From Chitinophagaceae bacterium (GTDB lineage Bacteria > Bacteroidota > Bacteroidia > Chitinophagales > Chitinophagaceae), in contig CANKNL010000100.1 in assembly GCA_947483345.1 (NCBI GenBank), positions 1 through 9,519 of the forward strand: 9,519 bases of DNA. Reading direction: 5' to 3'. A program made the position numbers and the translations under genes. The notes beneath the pieces are model-generated. The model worked only from the letters and a program-made list of their open reading frames with translations, ran no database searches and was not told the origin of the DNA. Below, piece after piece: positions 1-5,528 of the stretch (position 1 is the stretch's first letter; each line of letters opens with the position of its first letter).

Positions 1-5
1 AATAC

Positions 6-57
6 TTTTCACATATACAATATTCTTTTCACCTTTCTTTCACCGTGTTTTCACCCC
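6..57 (+). repeat. Phased TTTCAC direct repeats upstream of the first gene
   Basis: Four copies of a (T/C)TTTCAC word begin at about 6, 26, 37 and 48. Three of them read TTTCACC. The last three are 11 bp apart and the first is 20 bp further upstream, close to helical phasing. The last copy is part of the 16-bp box shared with the 1954 gene. This looks like an array of binding sites for a transcription factor on one DNA face. The factor cannot be named from sequence. Confidence 0.4.
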
Positions 58-82
58 ATTATTTTTAGTTTTAACACGATTG
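42..82 (+). promoter_or_regulatory. Shared upstream box, copy 1 (ACCGTGTTTTCACCCC-N18-ACGATTG)
   Basis: The 16-bp box lies at 42-57 and contains a GTG-TTTT-CAC dyad. After exactly 18 bp comes ACGATTG (76-82). The same two blocks with the same 18-bp spacing recur at 1833-1873, before the other plus-strand gene for an exported protein. The ATTG of the second block sits where a Bacteroidota -33 element would be. The 16-bp box is therefore probably an upstream activator or repressor site. Identity of the blocks is seen directly; the role is inferred. Confidence 0.6.
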
Positions 83-111
83 ACTTCATATGATTGTTTT
101 TGGAAGATTTG
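79..111 (+). promoter_or_regulatory. Putative Bacteroidota-type promoter for the 143 gene
   Basis: ATTG (79-82), a 21-bp spacer, then AAGATTTG (104-111) approximates the primary sigma factor consensus TTTG-N19-21-TAnnTTTG, with one mismatch in each element. It leaves a leader of roughly 25 nt before the ATG at 143. Support comes mainly from the similar arrangement in the 1870-1901 promoter. Confidence 0.4.
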
Positions 112-142
112 TGTAAATTTTTTTATCGCCAAAAATTACAGT

Positions 143-1021
143 ATGAAAAAAATAATTCTTTCACTTATTGTTTTTGTTGCCATGAAAGCAAATTCACAAG
201 ATAATTACCAGGTTGCAAATGCTTTTAAAACGGATATTGTTTTGCATGAGTACGATTTTGTGACAGCCCGGATTTTAAATACCTCGCAACCCATAATAGC
301 ATTAAAGGGAGATATCTTCAATATTGTAAAAAGACATGCTACAGACGGCTATGTTATAAAATTCTGGAATTTCAGCAAAAAAAAGAATGGAACAACAGCT
401 GACCCCACAAGGACAAAAATAGCAACCGCAGTAAATACACAGAGAGCAAATGGCAACACACAGGATATCAAGATAACAGGCAAGGATGCTAACTATAAAT
501 ACTTTTACATCTCCAATGATGATTTCGATAAATATACCACCGTCGAATTCACCCCAAAGAACGACATTCTTTTTATAAGCCTTATTTACCTGCCAGTAAA
601 AATGCGCTTTGGCAACAGAAAGGATCGTGTTTTTGATTTTGGCGAGTCGGTGACCCTTACGCCAGCCATTGGTTTGAAACGTAGGATTGGAGGTGCATTT
701 TCCACCACTTCTATCAGCTTTATGCTTGGCATAGGCCCAACCATAATTAATGTAGATGAAAAAACAGCCCCAAAACTTTATGGCAATGATACTTCAAACG
801 CCAATGGAAAGAAAACCATTGCGGCAATAACGCCATCATTAGGGTTCATGTTTGAAAAGAAACGTATTCAAATTGGATTGATGGCGGGTATTGATATGCC
901 AGCTGGTAAAGAAGGCAGGGAATGGATATATAAAAATAAACCCTGGGTATCATTTGGAATAGGCTACCAGATTTTTGCCAGAAAAGAGTCTTCCGGAAGT
1001 ACAGGTAATGAGGTTCAGTAA
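143..1021 (+). CDS. Secreted/outer-envelope protein of unknown function, predicted beta-rich
   Basis: A 292-residue exported protein that I do not recognise at family level. The start was set at ATG 143 because it begins a typical signal peptide (MKK, hydrophobic residues 4-14, cleavage near ANSQ at 16-19). The upstream in-frame TTG at 80 lies in the putative promoter. After a Lys/Asn/Thr-rich stretch (about 75-130), the C-terminal half alternates hydrophobic and polar residues with many Gly (165-200, 225-280). It ends in an aromatic strand, PWVSFGIGYQIF (267-278), as in small outer-membrane beta-barrels, but a short Ser/Gly tail follows the strand. An outer-membrane or periplasmic location is inferred. 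It is monocistronic, converging on a membrane-protein gene, and shares its upstream control box with the T9SS protein gene at 1954, suggesting co-regulation. Confidence 0.7.
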   Translation: MKKIILSLIVFVAMKANSQDNYQVANAFKTDIVLHEYDFVTARILNTSQPIIALKGDIFNIVKRHATDGYVIKFWNFSKKKNGTTADPTRTKIATAVNTQRANGNTQDIKITGKDANYKYFYISNDDFDKYTTVEFTPKNDILFISLIYLPVKMRFGNRKDRVFDFGESVTLTPAIGLKRRIGGAFSTTSISFMLGIGPTIINVDEKTAPKLYGNDTSNANGKKTIAAITPSLGFMFEKKRIQIGLMAGIDMPAGKEGREWIYKNKPWVSFGIGYQIFARKESSGSTGNEVQ

Positions 1022-1028
1022 CGGAAAA

Positions 1029-1064
1029 CAGAGTGGACCTCTTTTCCAAAAGAGGTCCTCTCTG
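1029..1064. terminator. Long hairpin between convergent genes, probable bidirectional terminator
   Basis: CAGAG, a T-T mismatch, then an 11-bp perfect stem GGACCTCTTTT/AAAAGAGGTCC around a CC centre, closing with CTCTG. It starts 7 nt after the stop of the + gene and lies 20 nt beyond the stop of the - gene. On the minus strand it is followed by four T residues; on the plus strand there is no T-run. It therefore fits a terminator for the minus gene better, and may act as a 3'-end stabiliser for the plus gene. Confidence 0.7.
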
Positions 1065-1084
1065 TATCAAAGGGATCAACCGCT

Positions 1085-1756
1085 TTACTTTCCACCATGC
1101 CCATCCTTTAAAAACAAAAACTCTGCCTTGGTTATCCATGAAATGCCAAAGGACATCAGCGCAATTGACTCAAACCAAAAAACAAGATGCCAGGTTTGGC
1201 TGAAGGATTCAAAAAAGATCATACTTAAAGCAATACCAATAATACACAGTATCATAGCGATGCCGCAAACCAGGTAAACCCTGTTGCGGTTATCTTTTTG
1301 TTTAGTAGTTGCTTTTTGGGGATCTGTTTTTCTGAACAGGTAAATAGAGAAAAAAATAAATACAGAAAAAAGCAAAACAGCAAAAACAAAATGCAGACTA
1401 TGTACCATGTTATTGTTGCTGGTGGTTGGAAATAAGGCCACACCCAGGGCAAAAAAACAACCGAGGTTTGCAGCCATACTGTCGGTACGGTCATAACCCT
1501 TATACGTCATTAAAAAAAAGCCGAGCACAAAAAGAACACCCACTAAAATATCACCGGCAGTTCCATTGTCGTAATAATCACTTACCGAAAATTCAATATT
1601 CAAAGTGCTATTGGCAATCAGATTGCCTATGATTAGTAATAGTGGTAACAATACGCCTGTTACACCAATTAAAATACGCAAGGCATAGTAAGAAATAATC
1701 TGATCGTTTTTTTCAGGTGTTTTTACGCCAGGCATTAAATCATTTTTCATTGTCAT
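1085..1756 (-). CDS. Six-helix integral membrane protein, conserved uncharacterised family
   Basis: About 223 residues with six predicted membrane helices, in order: the LRILIGVTGVLLPLLLIIGN region, DILVGVLFVLGFFLMTY, NLGCFFALGVALFPT, LHFVFAVLLFSVFIFFSIYLF, VYLVCGIAMILCIIGIAL, and FWFESIALMSFGISW. The loop after helix 1 holds SVSDYYDNGTAGD, and helix 2 is followed by TYKGYDRTDS. This layout (SxSxYY...DxxVG...YKGYDR...FALGVALFPT...W..K.E) resembles a widespread bacterial family of inner-membrane proteins with no assigned function, recognised from memory only. The start was taken at ATG 1756, preceded by an A-run; ATG 1750 or 1735 are possible, and ATG 1804 would add an unlikely Phe-rich leader. 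The C-terminal WxxKAE motif follows the last helix. No catalytic motif is visible and the role is unknown. Confidence 0.75.
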   Translation of the reverse strand: MTMKNDLMPGVKTPEKNDQIISYYALRILIGVTGVLLPLLLIIGNLIANSTLNIEFSVSDYYDNGTAGDILVGVLFVLGFFLMTYKGYDRTDSMAANLGCFFALGVALFPTTSNNNMVHSLHFVFAVLLFSVFIFFSIYLFRKTDPQKATTKQKDNRNRVYLVCGIAMILCIIGIALSMIFFESFSQTWHLVFWFESIALMSFGISWITKAEFLFLKDGHGGK

Positions 1757-1806
1757 TTTTTTAAAATTGAAAAAGCAAAAGTCTTTGATTATAAAAGTAA
1801 TCATTA

Positions 1807-1830
1807 CTGCCTGAAATTAAAAACAGGCAG
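1807..1830. promoter_or_regulatory. Inverted repeat in divergent intergenic region
   Basis: CTGCCTG (1807-1813) and CAGGCAG (1824-1830) form a 7-bp perfect inverted repeat with a 10-nt A/T spacer. It lies 51 bp upstream of the minus-strand start and 2 bp before the shared 16-bp box. No T-run follows on either strand, so it is not a terminator. It may be an operator or an mRNA leader hairpin. Confidence 0.4.
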
Positions 1831-1832
1831 GT

Positions 1833-1873
1833 ACCGTGTTTTCACCCCTTTAAATACCGTTATACTACGATTG
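1833..1873 (+). promoter_or_regulatory. Shared upstream box, copy 2 (ACCGTGTTTTCACCCC-N18-ACGATTG)
   Basis: All 16 bases of ACCGTGTTTTCACCCC (1833-1848) match 42-57, and ACGATTG (1867-1873) follows at the same 18-bp distance. By hand alignment the intervening 18 bp agree at only 9 positions, so conservation is confined to the two blocks. It lies 81-121 bp before the LamG/T9SS gene start. It is also about 77 bp upstream of the divergent membrane-protein gene, so it could act on both. Confidence 0.6.
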
Positions 1874-1901
1874 CCTGACTTTGGTTTGTATGTCAAATTT
1901 G
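1870..1901 (+). promoter_or_regulatory. Putative promoter of the LamG/T9SS gene
   Basis: ATTG (1870-1873), a 20-bp spacer, then CAAATTTG (1894-1901) is one mismatch per element from TTTG-N19-21-TAnnTTTG. Initiation would fall near 1908, giving a leader of about 45 nt. The first element is part of the ACGATTG block shared with the promoter before 143. Confidence 0.4.
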
Positions 1902-1953
1902 TACCTGTATTCTATGCTTAACTACCTGTTATTAATCTTTAAAAAATTTAAGC

Positions 1954-3213
1954 ATGAAACATCTTTTATTTTCGGCATTGATTATCTTTTGCACTATTAG
2001 TGTCACAGCTCAAACTACTGTTGGCTTAATTGGTTATTGGCCTTTTACGGGTAACTACACCAATGCCGGTTCTGCTGCTGCAACGGCCAGTGGTATTAAT
2101 ACCAGTTTTACAACCGGTCAAGTCAATGCCCCAAATACAGCTGTTCAATTCCAGGGAAACACGGGGTCGTATATCGATTTTGTCGATAATGGGAATTTTG
2201 ACTTTGCAGGAACCAGTAACTTTACAGTTGCATTCAGCTTTTTTTTTAACGGGAGCAGTTCAACGGGCCTGGTTGATAATTGCCTGAATTATGGCGGTTG
2301 GGGTGTTTGGCTTTGGTCTACAGTTTCGGGAACCTGGAATCTGCAATTCAACTATAAAAATAATTCGGTCGGTAGTGCTGCAGCAACAAATTTCTCTATC
2401 GGTTCATGGCACCATGCAACGGCAGTAAGAAATAACGGTACGATATCGCTTTATGTAGATGGGGTTTTCCGGCTATCAGCCACAGAAGGTACAACGGCGC
2501 CATCTTATCCTATTAAAATGATTGCCGGTGCCATGGCATATGCCCCCTATACTCCACCCCGGTATAATCCGTTTGGTGGTAAAATTGATGAACTGAGGAT
2601 TTACAACCGGGCACTTACGGCTGCAGAAATTCTCATATTAACCAGTGTAACACTACCTGTTAAACTAACTTCCTTTACAGCAATAAACAATAACAGGAAT
2701 ATAAAACTGCAATGGCAAACCCAGCATGAACAAAACAGCAGCCATTATAATATACAACGAAGTACCGATGGGATAAATTTTACCGACGTGGCCAGGGTTA
2801 ATGCCGCCGGAAATTCAAATATTCCATTGACATATAGTCATGCAGACCTGCTGCTGGCAACGCTGCAAAATGTGCCAACTGTTTTTTACCGCCTTCAAAC
2901 TGTTGATAATGATGGGTTGTTTGCTTACAGCCAGGTTGTTGCTGTGCATCTTAATAAAACTGAAATAAAGTTATTTGTATTTCCCAATCCGGCTAAAGAT
3001 GTTTTACAGGTTCAAACCGGAAATGGATTGACAGGTCATACAACTTTGATGATCACTGATGTAATGGGCAGGCAATTGTATAAAAAAGAAATGTCGCTGC
3101 AACAAGGCAGCAATACCATACCGGTAAATATTTCCCTGTTTGGCAGCGGTATATATTATGTAAAGCTTACTAATGCCGAAAAAAGTTATATAAAGCAGTT
3201 TTTAAAGGAATAA
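1954..3213 (+). CDS. LamG-domain surface protein with type IX secretion sorting signal
   Basis: A 419-residue protein exported in two steps: a Sec signal peptide (1-20, ending VTAQ), then type IX secretion through a C-terminal domain. Residues about 24-230 form a concanavalin-like LamG/pentraxin jelly roll. It opens GLIGYWPF and closes with the family motif GGKIDELRIYNRALTAAEI (208-226); SWHHATAVRNNGTISLYVDG (151-170) is the typical core. Residues 234-333 (LPVKLTSFTA...VFYRLQTVDNDG...YSQVV) look like a fibronectin III-type sandwich. The CTD (about 338-419) has FPNPAKDVLQV, ITDVMGRQLYK, SGIYYVKL and a terminal KQFLKE. LamG domains commonly bind glycans, so cell-surface carbohydrate binding is plausible; no catalytic residues are evident. 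It is monocistronic, followed by a strong terminator, and shares its control box with the gene at 143. Confidence 0.88.
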   Translation: MKHLLFSALIIFCTISVTAQTTVGLIGYWPFTGNYTNAGSAAATASGINTSFTTGQVNAPNTAVQFQGNTGSYIDFVDNGNFDFAGTSNFTVAFSFFFNGSSSTGLVDNCLNYGGWGVWLWSTVSGTWNLQFNYKNNSVGSAAATNFSIGSWHHATAVRNNGTISLYVDGVFRLSATEGTTAPSYPIKMIAGAMAYAPYTPPRYNPFGGKIDELRIYNRALTAAEILILTSVTLPVKLTSFTAINNNRNIKLQWQTQHEQNSSHYNIQRSTDGINFTDVARVNAAGNSNIPLTYSHADLLLATLQNVPTVFYRLQTVDNDGLFAYSQVVAVHLNKTEIKLFVFPNPAKDVLQVQTGNGLTGHTTLMITDVMGRQLYKKEMSLQQGSNTIPVNISLFGSGIYYVKLTNAEKSYIKQFLKE

Positions 3214-3236
3214 TGATTTCCCCATCAATTTTGAGG

Positions 3237-3265
3237 CGGCCCTACTCCAAAAGGGCCGTTTTTTT
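3237..3265 (+). terminator. Rho-independent terminator of the LamG/T9SS gene
   Basis: CGGCCCT (3237-3243) pairs with AGGGCCG (3252-3258) around an 8-nt loop, followed by seven T residues. It begins 24 nt after the stop codon and insulates the ribosomal operon downstream. Confidence 0.9.
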
Positions 3266-3358
3266 ATACCTAATATTCACTAATGAAAATATTTAGTCAA
3301 AATTATTACTGTAAATCAATTAGTTATAAATGTATCCTAAAAAATACTTGCCAATTTC

Positions 3359-3391
3359 TTTGGCAGTTAGGGGTATTTGTAATTACCTTCG
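3359..3391 (+). promoter_or_regulatory. Promoter of the rplM-rpsI-rpsB-tsf operon
   Basis: TTTG (3359-3362), a 21-bp spacer, then TACCTTCG (3384-3391) matches the Bacteroidota primary promoter TTTG-N19-21-TAnnTTTG with one mismatch. Initiation would fall near 3398, giving a leader of about 50 nt. It is the best promoter match in the window, as expected before ribosomal protein genes. Confidence 0.6.
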
Positions 3392-3408
3392 CCGTCCAAA
3401 TTTAAAAA

Positions 3409-3426
3409 CCACAGGGATGGCTGTGG
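3409..3426 (+). promoter_or_regulatory. Leader hairpin before rplM
   Basis: CCACAG and CTGTGG form a 6-bp stem with a GGATGG loop, flanked by A-runs, 21 nt before the L13 start. No T-run follows. In other phyla L13 represses its own operon through the mRNA leader, so this could be an autoregulatory site; here that is inference only. Confidence 0.4.
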
Positions 3427-3446
3427 AAAAACTAAAAACATAAATA

Positions 3447-3890
3447 ATGAGCAAATTACATTTCACTACAAAACATGCGAACGAGGCTACCGTTACTCAC
3501 AACTGGTACGTTGTGGATGGTACTAATCAAACCGTTGGTCGTATGTGTGCCCGTATTGCGGCTGTTCTTCGTGGTAAGAACAAAGCATACTATACTCCAC
3601 ACGTTGATTGCGGAGATTTCATCATTGTTACCAATTGCGAAAAGGTAAAACTTACCGGTAATAAAATGGATGATAAACTGTATGATACCTATAGTGGTTA
3701 CCCCGGTGGCCGTAAAGAAGAAGTAGCAAAAGACCTGTTAAAGCGCAGGCCCGAGGTACTTATTGAAAGAGCTATAAAAGGGATGTTACCTAAAAATCGT
3801 TTAGGCCGCCAGATGTACAAAAAATTATTTGTGTATCAGGGTGCAGCACATCCGCACGGCGCACAACAACCAAAAGAACTTAAATTCTAA
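3447..3890 (+). CDS. rplM: Large-subunit ribosomal protein L13 (uL13)
   Basis: 147 residues, against about 142 in E. coli. L13 is an early-assembling 50S protein that binds 23S rRNA. The fold is readable throughout: HNWYVVDGTNQTVGRMCARIAAVLRGK (18-44), then DCGDFIIVTNCEKVKLTGNK (54-73), SGYPGG (83-88), and the signature GMLPKNRLGRQMYKKLFVY plus HPH (112-137). The ATG at 3447 follows an A-rich leader without a Shine-Dalgarno sequence, normal for the phylum. It is the first gene of the operon, 58 bp before rpsI. The pairing with rpsI is near-universal in bacteria; L13 is a known autoregulator in E. coli. Confidence 0.98.
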   Translation: MSKLHFTTKHANEATVTHNWYVVDGTNQTVGRMCARIAAVLRGKNKAYYTPHVDCGDFIIVTNCEKVKLTGNKMDDKLYDTYSGYPGGRKEEVAKDLLKRRPEVLIERAIKGMLPKNRLGRQMYKKLFVYQGAAHPHGAQQPKELKF

Positions 3891-3906
3891 TATTTCTAAA
3901 ATCTTG

Positions 3907-3948
3907 TACTAAGTACTAAATACTTTGTACTAAATACTAAAAAATAAA
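3907..3948 (+). repeat. Heptamer repeat array in the rplM-rpsI spacer
   Basis: Six consecutive 7-bp units: TACTAAG, TACTAAA, TACTTTG, TACTAAA, TACTAAA and a degenerate AAATAAA. The last abuts the ATG of rpsI. The array fills most of the 58-bp spacer and takes the place where a ribosome binding site would lie. It resembles the heptad arrays before rpsB and tsf in period, not in unit sequence. Confidence 0.7.
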
Positions 3949-4338
3949 ATGGAAAAGCAAACAAACGCAGTCGGCCGCAGAAAAGAAGCTGTTACCCGTA
4001 TCTTCCTGTCTAAGGGAGACGGAAAGATTACAGTAAATGGCAAAGACTATAAAGTGTATTTCCCCTTGGTGTATTTACAAAACCAGGTAGAAGCGCCTTT
4101 AAAAACTGTTGAGTCTACAGACAAATTTAATGTAGTGGTTAATGCTACAGGCGGCGGCGTAAAAGGACAGGCCGAAGCAACCAAGCTGGGTATTGCCCGT
4201 GCCTTGATTGAATTAAGTGCTGATTACCGCCCGGCTTTAAAAGCTGCCGGTTTATTAAAACGTGACCCACGTGCCGTTGAGCGTAAGAAACCAGGTCGCA
4301 AAAAAGCAAGAAGAAGCTTCCAGTTCTCTAAACGTTAA
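3949..4338 (+). CDS. rpsI: Small-subunit ribosomal protein S9 (uS9)
   Basis: 129 residues, the standard length. S9 sits in the 30S head, and its C-terminal tail reaches the P-site tRNA anticodon loop. The sequence shows AVGRRKEAVTRIFL (7-20) and the family signature GGGVKGQAEATKLGIARAL (68-86). The very basic tail KKPGRKKARRSFQFSKR ends in the conserved SKR (127-129). The start ATG follows directly on the heptamer array with no Shine-Dalgarno sequence. It is the second gene of the operon, 80 bp before rpsB. Confidence 0.98.
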   Translation: MEKQTNAVGRRKEAVTRIFLSKGDGKITVNGKDYKVYFPLVYLQNQVEAPLKTVESTDKFNVVVNATGGGVKGQAEATKLGIARALIELSADYRPALKAAGLLKRDPRAVERKKPGRKKARRSFQFSKR

Positions 4339-4377
4339 TTGGGATTAGTTAATCATTTATTGATTAACACATCAACC

Positions 4378-4418
4378 ATTAACAACTAACAATAATAATT
4401 AACAGCTAATCAAATACA
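4378..4418 (+). repeat. Degenerate heptamer-periodic array in the rpsI-rpsB spacer
   Basis: Units in order are ATTAACA, ACTAACA, ATAATA (6 bp), ATTAACA, GCTAATC and AAATACA, ending exactly at the ATG of rpsB. The preceding bases contain related words such as GTTAATC and GATTAAC. The array is more diverged than the rplM-rpsI and rpsB-tsf ones but keeps the 7-bp period apart from one unit. Confidence 0.5.
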
Positions 4419-5318
4419 ATGGAAAATACTTCCTTACAACAGCAACTTTTAGAAGCAGGCGTACACTTTGGACATTTAAAGAAAAAGTGGAACCCTAAGA
4501 TGTTGCCTTACATCTTTGCCGAAAAGAAAGGCATTCACATAATAGACCTGAACAAAACCGTAGAAGGTTTACAGGAATCTGCAGCTGCTTTAAAAGCCAT
4601 TGCACGCAGTGGTAAAAAGATCATGTTTGTAGCCACTAAAAAACAGGCTAAAGAAATTGTGAGTGATTGTGCTAAACGTGTAAATATGCCTTACGTAACC
4701 GAGCGTTGGTTAGGCGGTATGTTAACCAATTTCAACACCGTTCGTAAGAGTGTTAAAAAAATGCAGAGCATCGAAAAAATGCTGGCCGATGGAAGTGCTG
4801 AAAGCCTGACCAAAAAAGAAAAATTGACCCTTACAAGGGATAAAGAAAAAATGGAAAAAGTGTTGGGTGGTATTGCTCAGATAAGCCGTGTACCAGCCGC
4901 CTTGTTTATGGTGGACATAGGTCATGAACACATTGCACTTGCCGAAGCCAGAAAATTAGGCATCAGCACTTTTGGTATGGTTGATACCAATTGCGATCCT
5001 AATAAAATTGACTTTGCCATTCCGTCAAATGATGATGCTACCAAATCTATTGCTATCGTACTTAATTATTTAACAGCGGCTATTGCAGAAGGATTGCAGG
5101 AGCGCCAGGCTAATAAAGATGAAGACGACAGTCATGATAGTGAAGAAAGTGCCGAAGCTAAAGCAGCCCGTTTTGAATCTAAAGCCGATGCCGGAGATGA
5201 CAGAAATAAACGTGGTCCTGGTGCAGGCAGAGGAGTTGGTACACAGCCTAAACGTCGTATAGCTGGTCCGGGCCAGGGTGGCAGAAGGCCTGCAGGTAGT
5301 GGTGGCGGAGCAAGGTAG
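4419..5318 (+). CDS. rpsB: Small-subunit ribosomal protein S2 (uS2) with long C-terminal tail
   Basis: 299 residues, against about 241 in E. coli. S2 binds at the back of the 30S between head and body and helps recruit S1. Both family signatures are present: LLEAGVHFGH (10-19), with KWNPKMLPYIFAEKKGIHIIDL after it, and PAALFMVDIGHEHIALAEAR (159-178) followed by VDTNCDP (188-194). The conserved fold ends near residue 228. The rest is an extension with an acidic patch (KDEDDSHDSEES, 233-244), an Ala/Lys helix-like segment (246-258), then a Gly/Arg-rich basic end (264-299). Tails on S2 occur in this phylum, but this one is low-complexity and strongly charge-segregated. The stop is TAG at 5316-5318. 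The next gene, tsf, is the usual partner. Confidence 0.97.
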   Translation: MENTSLQQQLLEAGVHFGHLKKKWNPKMLPYIFAEKKGIHIIDLNKTVEGLQESAAALKAIARSGKKIMFVATKKQAKEIVSDCAKRVNMPYVTERWLGGMLTNFNTVRKSVKKMQSIEKMLADGSAESLTKKEKLTLTRDKEKMEKVLGGIAQISRVPAALFMVDIGHEHIALAEARKLGISTFGMVDTNCDPNKIDFAIPSNDDATKSIAIVLNYLTAAIAEGLQERQANKDEDDSHDSEESAEAKAARFESKADAGDDRNKRGPGAGRGVGTQPKRRIAGPGQGGRRPAGSGGGAR

Positions 5319-5493
5319 GCTCCTCTATCTCACTCGAAGGGGGAGAAAATGGAGGAGATGGCAGCGAAGATTGTATGGTATTTTTTAGAGCCAGACATTT
5401 GAATTGCTATTTTGCATCGTTGCGTCGCACTCTTGTACTTTTAAGTACTATTGAGCGAAAGCGTATAAATGGTAAAATAGTTTTACGCTGAGG
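5319..5493 (+). other. Structured rpsB-tsf spacer with several inverted repeats
   Basis: This spacer is much longer than the 58 and 80 bp gaps earlier in the operon. Visible pairings are CTCCTC/GAGGAG (5320-5325/5352-5357) with an inner TCTC/GAGA; GTACTT/AAGTAC (5435-5440/5443-5448) with weaker outer CTC/GAG and CGC/GCG pairs (5426-5463); and AGCGTA/TACGCT (5460-5465/5484-5489), extendable by AAA/TTT across a bulge. None is followed by a T-run, so terminator function is unlikely. The composite looks like an intergenic repeat element or a tsf leader structure. Confidence 0.4.
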
Positions 5494-5528
5494 AATTTTT
5501 AATTTTTAATTTTTAATTTTTAATTCAC
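5494..5528 (+). repeat. Perfect AATTTTT heptamer array before tsf
   Basis: Four perfect tandem AATTTTT units (5494-5521) and a fifth diverged unit, AATTCAC, end directly at the tsf ATG. A perfect short tandem array like this is prone to replication slippage. Slippage would change leader length by 7 nt without touching the coding frame. Confidence 0.8.

Noticed and set aside
80..142. Upstream extension of the first gene from a TTG at 80
   Set aside because: It overlaps the putative -33/-7 elements and would bury a good signal peptide 21 residues inside the protein.
975..1277. Plus-strand frame of about 100 codons across the convergent gene ends
   Set aside because: It spans the hairpin at 1029-1064 and runs antisense to the membrane-protein gene; its composition is not protein-like.
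3907..3948. Short repeats considered as a CRISPR remnant
   Set aside because: Units are 7 bp with no spacers, sit directly before a start codon, and no cas gene is present.
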